This document shows, in pieces, positions 1 to 6,978 of a DNA stretch of 15,193 nt; within the stretch, counting starts at the first letter, position 1, and each line of letters starts with the position of its first letter. The position numbers and the translations under genes were made by a program. Below the pieces are notes generated by a model. The model worked only from the letters and a program-made list of their open reading frames with translations. It had not been told where the DNA came from and searched no databases. The stretch is taken from assembly GCA_948616425.1 (NCBI GenBank), contig CAPGBJ010000026.1, positions 1 through 15,193 on the forward strand. The letters are read 5' to 3'. This stretch comes from an uncultured Oscillospiraceae bacterium (GTDB taxonomy: Bacteria > Bacillota > Clostridia > Oscillospirales > Oscillospiraceae).

Positions 1-153
1 GCGGCGAATTTCTCCATTTTCCCCAAAATTTTTGAGGCAATTCGACATTTTTGCCCCGTTAAGGCGGTGTCACACTCCTTGCATGGGGTTAAAAAATCAG
101 ACAAACAGAGGAAGCGAAAAGAAAATCGGCACTTTCGGTGTAAAAAAGTGAGG
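1..153. other. Non-coding stretch at window start, nothing recognised
   Basis: AT-rich sequence without a convincing reading frame, ribosome site or RNA fold. It may be the 3' flank of a gene or mobile element lying to the left of the window, but nothing here shows which. Confidence 0.4.
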
Positions 154-253
154 TTGGTAGACATCTGGTAGACCGGCCCAAATTCCCGCATCTCCACACC
201 CCTTGTCCCCCAAGGCTTTCACCCGCTTTTTTGGTAGACATTTGGTAGACCGG
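154..253. repeat. 23-bp imperfect direct repeat pair (154-176 and 231-253)
   Basis: Two 23-bp copies differ at one base and lie 77 bp apart (start to start). Each copy itself contains TGGTAGAC twice, 11 bp apart. No frame crosses both copies with coding character. Short nested direct repeats like these can be arm-type binding sites of a tyrosine recombinase or the scar of an excised element, but no integrase is present in the window, so the role is inference only. Confidence 0.55.
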
Positions 254-277
254 TGGTAAAAAACAGATATCAAAAGG

Positions 278-294
278 CCGCCCCGGAGGGGCGG
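278..294 (-). terminator. GC-rich hairpin, possible minus-strand terminator
   Basis: A 7-bp perfect stem (278-284 with 288-294) has loop GGA. Read on the minus strand it is followed shortly by TTTT; on the plus strand no T-run follows. It would end a leftward transcript coming from the 320-638 modules. The tail is short, so the call is weak. Confidence 0.3.
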
Positions 295-319
295 ACCAGT
301 AGCAGGGGGAGATAGACGA

Positions 320-411
320 CAGAAGGCCCTGACAAAATGTCAGGGCCTTCTGCCTGTGTGTGTTGTAAAAGGAGAGGGAGAAATGGGAGATACATGTTGT
401 AGCTTGGCTAC
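320..411 (-). ncRNA. Candidate small RNA A, leftward
   Basis: Read on the minus strand, copy A has a -10-like TATGAT (418-423), a ~60-nt leader rich in CTCC/CTCCTTTT (potential anti-Shine-Dalgarno) and then a perfect 15-bp hairpin ending at 320. That is the layout of a ~90-nt Firmicutes sRNA. Against it: there is no -35 hexamer and the U-tract after the stem is poor (TCGTCTATCT). The opposite strand offers an AAAGGAG site before a 13-codon frame at 383-424, so orientation is not settled. Confidence 0.33.
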
Positions 412-417
412 AATGAC

Positions 418-473
418 ATCATAGAGGATAAATGCGGCAATTTCATGACTTTGTCGTGAACTTTTTGTAAACA
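418..473 (-). promoter_or_regulatory. Candidate activator box plus -10 for small RNA A
   Basis: On the minus strand TTTACA (466-471) and TTCAC (456-460) form a direct repeat with 11-bp period, the geometry of OmpR/PhoB-family binding sites. TATGAT at 418-423 could be the -10. The expected -35 position is not a sigma-A hexamer, as is usual for activator-dependent promoters. Confidence 0.35.
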
Positions 474-493
474 CCAAATTTCTTTTCAGGACG

Positions 494-576
494 ACAGAAA
501 GCCCCGGACTTCCGGGGCTTTCTGTCTGTGTGTTGTAAAGGAGAGAGAAAGGAGATACATCTTGTTCACTTGGTAT
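494..576 (-). ncRNA. Candidate small RNA B, leftward
   Basis: Paralogous to small RNA A. The minus strand carries TATGAT at 583-588, a leader with two CTCCTTT-like anti-Shine-Dalgarno tracts, then a perfect 14-bp GC-rich hairpin (494-525) followed by CGTCC, so intrinsic termination would be weak. The predicted length is about 80 nt. The plus strand shows no frame longer than about 10 codons here. Confidence 0.33.
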
Positions 577-582
577 GATGTC

Positions 583-638
583 ATCATAAACTAAGAATAA
601 GGCCAAATCGTGACACGCCAGTGAACTTTTTGTGAACA
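583..638 (-). promoter_or_regulatory. Candidate activator box plus -10 for small RNA B
   Basis: The minus strand has TTCACA-AAAAG-TTCAC (621-637), again an 11-bp direct repeat, and TATGAT at 583-588, exactly 165 bp from the equivalent elements of copy A. The -10 lies inside a near-perfect palindrome, TATGATG-T-CATCATA (574-588), which could itself be an operator. Confidence 0.35.
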
Positions 639-688
639 TTTCACTGCGTGCCTGACCTCTCTTTTGAGGGGCATTTCCGGATTTTAAC

Positions 689-717
689 TTGATATCCAAC
701 TTCTGTCGTGCTACAAT
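689..717 (+). promoter_or_regulatory. Sigma-A promoter of the CDF exporter gene
   Basis: TTGATA (689-694), exactly 17 bp, then TACAAT (712-717): five of six matches in each hexamer. Transcription would begin near 724, about 50 nt before the chosen start codon. Confidence 0.7.
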
Positions 718-774
718 AAAAAATTACTAGATATAGACATTTTGTTGTTCTGAACTGTGAGGTGTGTTCAATCT

Positions 775-1950
775 GTGGACTTTATTCTGCGTTTTTGTTT
801 GGGAAGCGAAGACGTTCCATCGCCTGACGCGCGCCGCCGCTGCGGTGTACGTTCCGGGGGCATTGGCATTGTCTTAAATCTTCTGCTCTTTCTGGGCAAA
901 CTGTTGGCGGGCGTGATCACCGCTTCCATTGCCATCACTGCCGATGCGTTCAACAACCTGTCAGACGCGGCCTCCTCTGTTGTTACCCTGATTGGCTTTC
1001 GACTAGCCGGCAGAGAGGCGGATGAGGAACATCCCTTTGGCCACGGCAGGATGGAGTATCTGGCAGGGCTGGTGGTGGCAATGCTCATCCTTCTGGTTGG
1101 CGTGGAACTGGCACAGTCCTCCGCGCAAAAAATCTTACACCCAGAAGCGGTGACTTTTTCCCCTCTGTCGGCGGGTATTTTGGCCGTTTCTGTCTTGGTT
1201 AAGCTCTGGATGTTCCTGTTTAACCGAAAGTTGTCCCGACATATTCAGTCGGCCACTTTGGCTGCCACCGCGGCCGACTCCCTGTCGGACGCGGCAGCCA
1301 CAGGCACCTTGCTGCTGGGCCTGCTGGCGGGGTACTTTTTGAAACTTCCTTTAGACGGCTGGCTGGGGCTGGCGGTGGCGCTGTTTATCCTGCGCACCGG
1401 TTGGGGGGCGGCTAAAGACACAATTGACCCCCTTCTGGGGCGGCCCATGGACCCGGAATTGGCCGCTGATATTGATCGGATTGTACTGGGCCACGACTAT
1501 ATTTTGGGGATTCACGACCTGGTGTACCACGACTATGGCCCCGGCAGAGCCATGATGTCCCTGCACGCCGAGGTGCCTGCTGACGGTGATTTTTTAGAAA
1601 TTCATGATATGATTGATCACATTGAGCGGGAGCTGAAGGCCAAACACCACATTGAGACCTCCATTCATATGGACCCAGTGGTGCGGGACGCCCGTACAGA
1701 CGCGCTGCGACGCCAGATTGAAGAGATTGCCAGACAGCTGGACCCCTCCTGTACCATTCACGATTTCCGTATTACAGCCGGTCCCATTCACACCAATATT
1801 ATTTTTGATGTGGTAGTGCCCTACGGGTTTCGCCTGCCGGACGGGGAAGTTCGGTGCGAACTGGCCGAGCGCATCAAAAAGCTGTCTGATCGGTATTTCG
1901 CCGTGATTCAGGTAGACCACTCCCATGTGAACTATACCAGACAGCCATAG
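775..1950 (+). CDS. Cation diffusion facilitator (CDF) metal exporter, MntE-like
   Basis: A CDF family proton-coupled divalent-metal exporter of the cytoplasmic membrane. About six hydrophobic segments occupy residues ~28-215, with the family signature HPFGHG at 86-91. Transport-site residues read N60-x3-D64 in helix 2 and D168-x3-D172 in helix 5. Zinc/iron members such as YiiP carry D-x3-D and H-x3-D; the N/D-D combination is typical of manganese exporters (MntE type), so Mn2+ is the best guess. After the usual cytoplasmic domain (~245-302) a second segment (~327-385) repeats the same IHD...VVVP...VDHSHV pattern, a tandem C-terminal domain that takes the protein to ~391 residues against ~300 for YiiP. 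The GTG at 775 is chosen because GAGGTG (759-764) precedes it; a GTG at 757 in the same frame lacks a site. Confidence 0.9.
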   Translation: MDFILRFCLGSEDVPSPDARRRCGVRSGGIGIVLNLLLFLGKLLAGVITASIAITADAFNNLSDAASSVVTLIGFRLAGREADEEHPFGHGRMEYLAGLVVAMLILLVGVELAQSSAQKILHPEAVTFSPLSAGILAVSVLVKLWMFLFNRKLSRHIQSATLAATAADSLSDAAATGTLLLGLLAGYFLKLPLDGWLGLAVALFILRTGWGAAKDTIDPLLGRPMDPELAADIDRIVLGHDYILGIHDLVYHDYGPGRAMMSLHAEVPADGDFLEIHDMIDHIERELKAKHHIETSIHMDPVVRDARTDALRRQIEEIARQLDPSCTIHDFRITAGPIHTNIIFDVVVPYGFRLPDGEVRCELAERIKKLSDRYFAVIQVDHSHVNYTRQP

Positions 1951-1958
1951 GGGCTGTA

Positions 1959-2000
1959 TTTACAAATTATTCACCCAAGCGCTCCTGTTTGCGCTATAAT
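1959..2000 (+). promoter_or_regulatory. Promoter of the two-component operon with PhoP-like direct repeat
   Basis: A perfect -10, TATAAT, lies at 1995-2000. The -35 region (TTCACC, 1970-1975, spacing 19) is weak but forms the second half of TTTACA-AATTA-TTCACC (1959-1975), a direct repeat with 11-bp period. This matches the geometry of PhoB/PhoP/OmpR boxes overlapping the -35 and suggests autoregulation by the regulator encoded just downstream. AGCGC...GCGCT (1978-1982, 1991-1995) is a further small inverted repeat. Confidence 0.55.
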
Positions 2001-2054
2001 ATAGGTAGTATTTCTGTAGGGCTGCCCCTATGGAGGAAAACGAGGTGCCGGTTT

Positions 2055-2747
2055 ATGCCGAAAAAGGTTTTGATCGTGGAGGATGATGCCAACATTGCTG
2101 AGCTTCTCCACCTCTATCTGGAGAAGGAGGGCTTTGAGACCCAGGTCGCCAAGGATGGCGGCAAGGGTGTGGAGCTGTTCCGCTCCTACCAGCCGGATCT
2201 GGTGCTGTTGGATATTATGCTCCCCATTATGGACGGCTGGTCTGTACTGAAGAAGATCCGGGAGGGGAACAAGACCCCTGTCATTATGCTCACCGCCAAG
2301 GGCGAGACAGAGGACAAGGTCTCCGGTCTGGAGCAGGGGGCGGACGACTACATTGTCAAGCCCTTTGAGATGAAAGAGGTGCTGGCCCGCATTCGAGCCG
2401 TTCTGCGGCGCACCGGAACAGAGGAGGAGGCGGGGGAGAAAAAGTTGTCCTTTGACAAGCTGATTATCAACCTGGACTCCTATGAACTGCTGGTGGATGG
2501 ACAGCGGGTAGACACGCCCCCCAAGGAGCTGGAGCTATTGTTCCACTTGGCCTCCTCCCCCAACCGGGTGTTTACCCGCAACCAGCTGTTGGATGAGGTG
2601 TGGGGCTTTGACTACTTTGGCGACAGCCGGACTGTGGATGTCCACATCAAACGCCTGCGGGAGAAGCTGGAGAATGTCAGCGACCAGTGGCGGCTGAAAA
2701 CCGTCTGGGGTGTGGGCTATAAGTTTGAGCTGGGGACAGCGTCCTGA
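2055..2747 (+). CDS. OmpR/PhoB-family response regulator
   Basis: A 230-residue two-component response regulator. The receiver domain (~3-120) has the acidic pair D10/D11, phospho-acceptor D53 (LLDIMLP), switch T80 and K102 (IVKPF). The C-terminal winged-helix DNA-binding domain (~130-228) has the family-typical LLDEVWGFDY and SRTVDVHIKRLREKLE motifs and ends in VGVGYKF-type sequence. It is the cytoplasmic partner of the kinase at 3313-4755 and is most like PhoP/PhoB or WalR-type regulators; the exact orthologue cannot be decided from the sequence. The ATG at 2055 follows GAGGTG (2042-2047) by 7 nt. An upstream in-frame start near 1989 would fall inside the promoter and is rejected. Confidence 0.93.
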   Translation: MPKKVLIVEDDANIAELLHLYLEKEGFETQVAKDGGKGVELFRSYQPDLVLLDIMLPIMDGWSVLKKIREGNKTPVIMLTAKGETEDKVSGLEQGADDYIVKPFEMKEVLARIRAVLRRTGTEEEAGEKKLSFDKLIINLDSYELLVDGQRVDTPPKELELLFHLASSPNRVFTRNQLLDEVWGFDYFGDSRTVDVHIKRLREKLENVSDQWRLKTVWGVGYKFELGTAS

Positions 2748-2762
2748 GGGGGTTTGGGGAAA

Positions 2763-3278
2763 ATGGAGGCATTGACCCAGGCAATCTATCAGGCGGTCCG
2801 GGAGGTCCTGACAGACCTGTTTCAAAACGGGGAACACTATTACTATATCACCCTCGTCTCAGACGGCGGGGCGAACACGCCCTGTGTCTCGGCCTGGTCC
2901 TATGAGGCGCTGGACCGGGCTGCCGGGGACGACGCGGAGCGGGAGGACCTGAAGTGGTCCTATGCCGACTCTCCGTACTGCTGCTGGAAGCAGGAGGCCT
3001 TCGAACCGGTACAGACACTTCTTCTGTCCAGAGGAAATATCTGGGACATGGAAGAGGAGGACTTTGAACGGGAATACGAGCTGCGCTATGGGGCGATGGA
3101 AGAGGCCATGCGCCGGCTGGACCGGGAGGGTGTGTTTTCCGCCAACCAGCTGCGGGAGAACGTGGTGGTTCTGGTGGAGGTCATGTCTCCCGACTACACC
3201 AATACCCAGCGCGCCCATCGCCTGAACAGCCCTGACTGCAAGATGTTTCTTGCGTGGCTGGAAGAAGCGGCGGAATAA
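2763..3278 (+). CDS. DUF4303-like protein between regulator and kinase
   Basis: A 171-residue acidic soluble protein without signal peptide or membrane segment. The pattern of an N-terminal strand (YYYITLVSDGG), an SAWSYEAL segment near 43-50, a WSYADSPY motif at 65-72 and a C-terminal helix resembles DUF4303, a family of unknown function often found near polymorphic-toxin or immunity genes. The assignment is from pattern memory, not alignment. It starts 15 nt after the regulator stop (ATG 2763 after GAGGGGG at 2746-2752) and ends 34 nt before the kinase, so it is presumably cotranscribed. Its position inside a two-component operon is unusual; it could modulate the pair or be a passenger. Confidence 0.6.
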   Translation: MEALTQAIYQAVREVLTDLFQNGEHYYYITLVSDGGANTPCVSAWSYEALDRAAGDDAEREDLKWSYADSPYCCWKQEAFEPVQTLLLSRGNIWDMEEEDFEREYELRYGAMEEAMRRLDREGVFSANQLRENVVVLVEVMSPDYTNTQRAHRLNSPDCKMFLAWLEEAAE

Positions 3279-3312
3279 ATCTGCTACATTTGTCTCAGGG
3301 AGGTGATGTCCT

Positions 3313-4755
3313 GTGCGTTCCCTCTACCGCCGTCAGCTGACCATGATGGTGAGCATTATGCTGGTGTCCTTTACCCTTCTGGCAGGGGCCTTTATGCTGT
3401 TGTCCTACCGCTATATTATTGGCGAGACCCGGGAGTCGGTGGAGCGCAACGCGGGATATATCTCCAGCTTTACCGCCACCTACTACCGGCGTTACCTCAC
3501 ATTGGATGTTCAGGACGAGTTTTACAGCTCCTATGTGGCCTCAATCGCCATGATTTCCAATGCCCACATCATTGTGGCCGACCCGGAAGGAACTATTTTG
3601 TATGCCACTGACGGCAGGCATGTGGACAGCTACGAGAACAATCGGCTGCCCGAGATGGTGGTCAGCCAGATCAAAAATACGGGCGCCTTTAACGGCATGA
3701 CCAGCTTGGGCGGGATCTACCAGGAGCGGCGGTATGTGTCCGCCCTGCCGGTGAGCAATCAAATCGGCCCGCTGATACGAGTACAGGGGTTGGTGCTGGT
3801 GGCGGCCGACGCCTCAAACCTGTCTGAAATGTGGTCCTCCACCGCCACCATCTTTTTCTTCTCCGCGGTGGTGGTCTTTCTGATCTCTGTCATTGCCAGC
3901 ACGCTGACCTCGGCCTACCAGGCCAGACCGCTGAACGAGATGGCAGAAGCCGCGCGAAAATTTGGCCAGGGGGAATTTGACACCCGGGTTGTCGGGTACG
4001 AGGACCGGTACGACGAGATCAGCACCCTGGCCGAGGCCTTCAACTCCATGGCCAATTCTCTGGAGCAGGTGGAGAGACAGCGGGCGGACTTTATTGCCAA
4101 TGTCTCCCATGAGCTGAAAACACCTATGACCACCATAGCCGGTTTTGCCGAGGGCATTTTAGATGGCACCATCCCGGAGGAACGGGAAAAAGAGTACCTT
4201 CAAATTGTGGTATCTGAGACCAGACGTCTGTCCCGATTGGTGCGCCGGATGCTGGACCTGTCTCGTCTCAACGCTCTGAGCCAAAATGCGGTCACCGCCC
4301 AGGCGACCTTCGACCTCACCGAAGTGATGTCCCGCGTCCTCATCAGTCTGGAGACCAAAATTACCGACCGGCAGCTGGATGTGGACGTAAAAATGCCCGA
4401 GGATAAGCTGATGGTGTGGGGGGACCCCGACTCCATTACTCAGGTCTGCTATAACCTGCTGGACAACGCGGCTAAATTTGCCGCTCCGGGCACCGCTATC
4501 ACCGTCCAGATCACCAAGAAGGACGGGAAGGCCCACACTGCCATCCGCAATCTGGGGGCGACCATCCCGCCAGACGAGCTGCCTCTCCTCTTTGAGCGGT
4601 TCCACAAGGCGGACTACTCCCGCTCCATGGACCGGGAGGGGGTGGGCCTGGGCCTGTATATTGTGAAGACAATCCTGGGCAACCTGAAGGAAAATATCAC
4701 CGTGACCAGCGAGGACGGGGTGACCCAATTTCAGTTCACCTTGACGCTGGCGTAG
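3313..4755 (+). CDS. Membrane sensor histidine kinase (PhoR/WalK-like)
   Basis: A 480-residue sensor kinase pairing with the regulator at 2055. Transmembrane helix 1 is ~11-36, an extracytoplasmic sensor domain spans ~37-175 (PAS/Cache-like fold suspected from VADPEGTILYATDG), helix 2 is ~177-202 and HAMP is ~203-255. HisKA carries H266 in NVSHELKTPM. The ATPase domain shows the N box (NLLDNAAKFA, 381-390), F box (LFERFHKAD) and G2 box (GVGLGLYIVK, 443-452). The G1 Asp is replaced by Asn (IRNLGATIP, 411-419), a substitution seen in a subgroup of kinases and not by itself a sign of inactivity. GTG 3313 follows GGGAGGTGAT (3298-3307). Confidence 0.92.
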   Translation: MRSLYRRQLTMMVSIMLVSFTLLAGAFMLLSYRYIIGETRESVERNAGYISSFTATYYRRYLTLDVQDEFYSSYVASIAMISNAHIIVADPEGTILYATDGRHVDSYENNRLPEMVVSQIKNTGAFNGMTSLGGIYQERRYVSALPVSNQIGPLIRVQGLVLVAADASNLSEMWSSTATIFFFSAVVVFLISVIASTLTSAYQARPLNEMAEAARKFGQGEFDTRVVGYEDRYDEISTLAEAFNSMANSLEQVERQRADFIANVSHELKTPMTTIAGFAEGILDGTIPEEREKEYLQIVVSETRRLSRLVRRMLDLSRLNALSQNAVTAQATFDLTEVMSRVLISLETKITDRQLDVDVKMPEDKLMVWGDPDSITQVCYNLLDNAAKFAAPGTAITVQITKKDGKAHTAIRNLGATIPPDELPLLFERFHKADYSRSMDREGVGLGLYIVKTILGNLKENITVTSEDGVTQFQFTLTLA

Positions 4756-4763
4756 CGCATAGA

Positions 4764-4806
4764 CCCCGCCTTACAATGAGACCGGGGCCTGTCGCCGGCC
4801 CGTTTT
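4764..4806 (+). terminator. Weak hairpin after the kinase gene
   Basis: GGGCC (4785-4789) can pair with GGCCC (4797-4801), followed by GTTTTCTT; an alternative stem CCCCG/CGGGG starts at 4764. The 148-nt gap before the HtrA gene shows no strong sigma-A promoter, so partial termination with read-through is the likeliest reading. Confidence 0.3.
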
Positions 4807-4903
4807 CTTCCGCACGGACTGACGACATTTTGAACGGGACAGCGCAGAGGACGCCCTGTGCAGAGCGTTTTATCGCTGATTTATTGTCACTGGGGGAGTT
4901 ATG

Positions 4904-6136
4904 ATGGACAACCGAAATGAAGGTCTTTGGAAGGGCGGCCTCTGGGAACAGTCCTCCCCAGCTTTCCCTGATCCGCCCGCTGTCCGCATCCCCCAGGCGG
5001 TCTCCCGCCGGCCGGTGCTGCGTACCCGAAAGCGCAGGCGGAAATGGCCCTGGTTTCTGGGGCTGCTGTCTCTCATCCTGACCATCTGCCTGTCTACAAT
5101 CCTGTTAGATCGGTATGTTACCCCTAGGTTCTCAATCCAGGACTACTTCCCCTCGATTGATGAGGAATTCTATACCGGGGATGACGAGTATGAGACCGAC
5201 CCGCCCACCATTCCCCAGGCGGAGACTGGCACCGGGGTAACCGTGCCCCTCTATCCCCCGCAGGGGGAGAAGCTGGACTATGTTCAGATCTATGAGCGGG
5301 CGGTCCCCTCCGCCGTCTCTATTGAGGCGCACGTCTCCAAGGGGTATAGTGCTGGCAGCGGCGTGATCCTCACGGAGGACGGATATATCATCACCAACGC
5401 CCACGTGGTGGCCGGCGCGTGGCGGGTCAATGTTTTGCTCCACGACAATCGAACGCTGCCGGCCAGCCTGGTGGGCTTTGACGCGGTGGAGGACCTGGCT
5501 GTACTGAAGATTGAGGCAGAGGGGCTGACCCCCGCCCAATTCGGCGATTCCAACACCCTGCGCGTCGGCGAGCCGGTGGCGGCCCTAGGGGACTCTCTGG
5601 GGTACCGCGCCACCTTTACCAATGGGATCGTATCCTCTCTGGATCGGGAAGTGAAGGTGGACGGAGTCACAATGATCCTGATCCAGACCAGCGCCGCCAT
5701 CAACTTTGGCAACTCCGGCGGCCCTCTCCTCAACCAGAACGGCCAGGTGATGGGTATCAACACCATTAAGATTGTGACGGAGGATGGTTCCGCCGAAAGT
5801 CTGGGCTTTGCCATCCCCTCCGCCCGGGTGAAGTATGTGGTTGACCGGCTGATTGCCGGGGAGGAGATCAAAACGGGCGTGTTTGGCTTTACGGTCAACA
5901 CAGTTCCCCTCCCGGGGGGCGGACTGGAGCTGATGGAGGTGGAGCAGGACAGCGACGCCTGGACTCAGGGGCTGCGGGCGGGGGATGTTCTCACCGAGGC
6001 CAACGGCGTCCCCATCACTGGCATCCAGGATTTGACCCGGCTCAAGCTGGGCCGGGGCCCGGGGGATATTGTGTCCCTCACCTATTTGCGGGATGGAGAG
6101 CGATTTACAGCGGATGTCGCCCTGATTGAAGGGTGA
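4904..6136 (+). CDS. htrA: HtrA/DegP-like membrane-anchored serine protease with PDZ domain
   Basis: A trypsin-like protease of envelope quality control. A proline-rich, basic cytoplasmic N-terminus (RTRKRRRKW) precedes one transmembrane helix (~50-68) and an acidic linker (~80-105). The protease domain (~125-320) shows the complete triad: H167 in ITNAHVV, D197 in AVEDLAVLKIE and S271 in NFGNSGGPL. A single PDZ domain (~328-405) contains AGDVLTEANGVPI. The length (410 aa) and single PDZ match Gram-positive HtrA. Two ATG codons lie in tandem at 4901 and 4904; GGGGGAG (4892-4898) is better spaced for the second. Its place after a PhoR-like kinase suggests that it belongs to the same stress regulon, which is inference. 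Confidence 0.92.
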   Translation: MDNRNEGLWKGGLWEQSSPAFPDPPAVRIPQAVSRRPVLRTRKRRRKWPWFLGLLSLILTICLSTILLDRYVTPRFSIQDYFPSIDEEFYTGDDEYETDPPTIPQAETGTGVTVPLYPPQGEKLDYVQIYERAVPSAVSIEAHVSKGYSAGSGVILTEDGYIITNAHVVAGAWRVNVLLHDNRTLPASLVGFDAVEDLAVLKIEAEGLTPAQFGDSNTLRVGEPVAALGDSLGYRATFTNGIVSSLDREVKVDGVTMILIQTSAAINFGNSGGPLLNQNGQVMGINTIKIVTEDGSAESLGFAIPSARVKYVVDRLIAGEEIKTGVFGFTVNTVPLPGGGLELMEVEQDSDAWTQGLRAGDVLTEANGVPITGIQDLTRLKLGRGPGDIVSLTYLRDGERFTADVALIEG

Positions 6137-6197
6137 CAAGACAGGGTGTACACCGCTTCTGGTCCGCTGAAATGACAAGCCACTGAAACGAGGCGAT

Positions 6198-6665
6198 ATG
6201 ATGATTAACACTACCCTGTGCTATATTCAGCGGGGCGAAGAGTACCTGATGCTCCACCGGGTGAAAAAGAAAAATGACCTAAACCAGGATAAGTGGATTG
6301 GAATCGGGGGAAAATTTCAGGATAAGGAGAGTCCCGAGGACTGCCTGCTTCGGGAGGTGGAGGAGGAGACCGGGCTGCGTCTCACCAGCTACCGCTACCG
6401 CGGGGTTGTCACCTTCGTTTCAGACCGCTGGCCCACCGAGTATATGCACCTCTTCACCGCTGACGCTTTTACCGGAGTGCTGAAAGAGTGTGATGAGGGG
6501 GTATTGGAGTGGCTGCCTCGAGATCAGCTTTTAAAAATTCCCCACTGGGAGGGGGACGCTATCTTCTTAGACCTGCTGTGGCGTGACGCCCCTTTCTTCT
6601 CGCTGAAGGTGTGCTATGAGGGGGACAGACTGGCGGGGGCTGTTCTCAACGGCAGACGGATCTAA
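6198..6665 (+). CDS. MutT/Nudix family hydrolase (8-oxo-dGTP diphosphatase type)
   Basis: A 155-residue Nudix protein with a complete box: G38-x5-E44-x7-R52-E53-x-x-E56-E57-x-G59-L60, the Mg2+-binding loop that cleaves nucleoside diphosphate-X bonds. Length and the N-terminal LCYIQRGEEYLMLHRVKK pattern fit the Firmicutes MutT/MTH1-like group, usually annotated 8-oxo-dGTP diphosphatase; the substrate is not proven by sequence. ATG codons at 6198 and 6201 are both possible after GAGGCGAT (6190-6197). It follows the HtrA gene by 61 nt with no terminator and is followed by a small gene after 31 nt. Confidence 0.9.
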   Translation: MMINTTLCYIQRGEEYLMLHRVKKKNDLNQDKWIGIGGKFQDKESPEDCLLREVEEETGLRLTSYRYRGVVTFVSDRWPTEYMHLFTADAFTGVLKECDEGVLEWLPRDQLLKIPHWEGDAIFLDLLWRDAPFFSLKVCYEGDRLAGAVLNGRRI

Positions 6666-6696
6666 ATAATCCCGGTGGAGGAGAGGAGTTTTGCAC

Positions 6697-6939
6697 ATGA
6701 AACCGGAGTATGCCAATTCCTTTGGCCTGCGCAAGGTGTCCGACAAGGATGGGGAAATTCTGGAGGTCACGCTGGATGTCGCTTACAAATATATGGAGAA
6801 TACCATAACTGTGACCGCCAAGGGCGGGATTGAAAATGTGGCCGCCCCCGCCGCCCAGCCAGTGGCCTCCATTGTCATGACCCGGCAGAGCGCCATTTCC
6901 CTGCGCAACCTGCTGATCCAAACCCTGGGCGTTGAGTAA
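6697..6939 (+). CDS. Small conserved-looking protein of unknown function
   Basis: An 80-residue protein, soluble, without membrane segment. It has a mixed beta-rich N-terminal half and a C-terminal PVASIVMTRQSAISLRNLL segment that recalls the end of DUF3467-type proteins, but this is a weak resemblance. ATG 6697 follows GAGGAGAGGAG (6678-6688) by 8 nt; a TTG at 6691 is too close to that site. Likely the last gene of the rightward operon, followed directly by a hairpin. Confidence 0.7.
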   Translation: MKPEYANSFGLRKVSDKDGEILEVTLDVAYKYMENTITVTAKGGIENVAAPAAQPVASIVMTRQSAISLRNLLIQTLGVE

Positions 6940-6943
6940 GAAC

Positions 6944-6975
6944 ATGAGGTCCCCGGCGTCAGCCGAGGACCTCAT
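6944..6975. terminator. Bidirectional hairpin between convergent genes
   Basis: ATGAGGTCC (6944-6952) pairs with GGACCTCAT (6967-6975), one mismatch, then CGGC/GCCG with loop GTCA. It lies between the stop at 6939 and the minus-strand stop at 6979. The T-tracts on both sides are poor, so efficiency is uncertain. Confidence 0.55.
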
Positions 6976-6978
6976 ATG

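Larger units (their letters stand above)
320..638. repeat. Two diverged tandem copies of a ~165-bp hairpin module
   Basis: Copy A (320-473) and copy B (494-638) share, in the same order: a perfect hairpin, a CTGTGTGTTGTAAA block, a purine-rich GGAGAG / GGAGATACAT block, a CATCATA block, and a GTGAACTTTTTGTRAACA block. The right-hand blocks are exactly 165 bp apart; the hairpins are about 175 bp apart because of indels. The stem bases differ between copies (15 bp, loop AAA, at 320-334/338-352; 14 bp, loop ACTT, at 494-507/512-525) yet both remain perfect, which means that pairing rather than sequence is conserved. Confidence 0.75.

Noticed and set aside
383..424. 13-codon frame on the plus strand after AAAGGAG in module A (and a TTG-started 10-codon frame at 562-594 in module B)
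   Set aside because: The two peptides are not related to each other although the DNA is, so coding selection is not shown. The purine tract is better explained as the complement of a pyrimidine-rich RNA, though this is not certain.
340..699. 119-codon open frame on the minus strand with an internal protein-like repeat
   Set aside because: The repeat is simply the 165-bp module (55 codons, divisible by three) read in frame. The frame runs through both hairpins, has no ribosome site, and has no recognisable domain.
3313..4755. Kinase inactive because the G1-box Asp is Asn
   Set aside because: N, F and G2 boxes and H266 are intact, and an SN/RN-x-G form of this box occurs in many working kinases, so loss of function is not supported.
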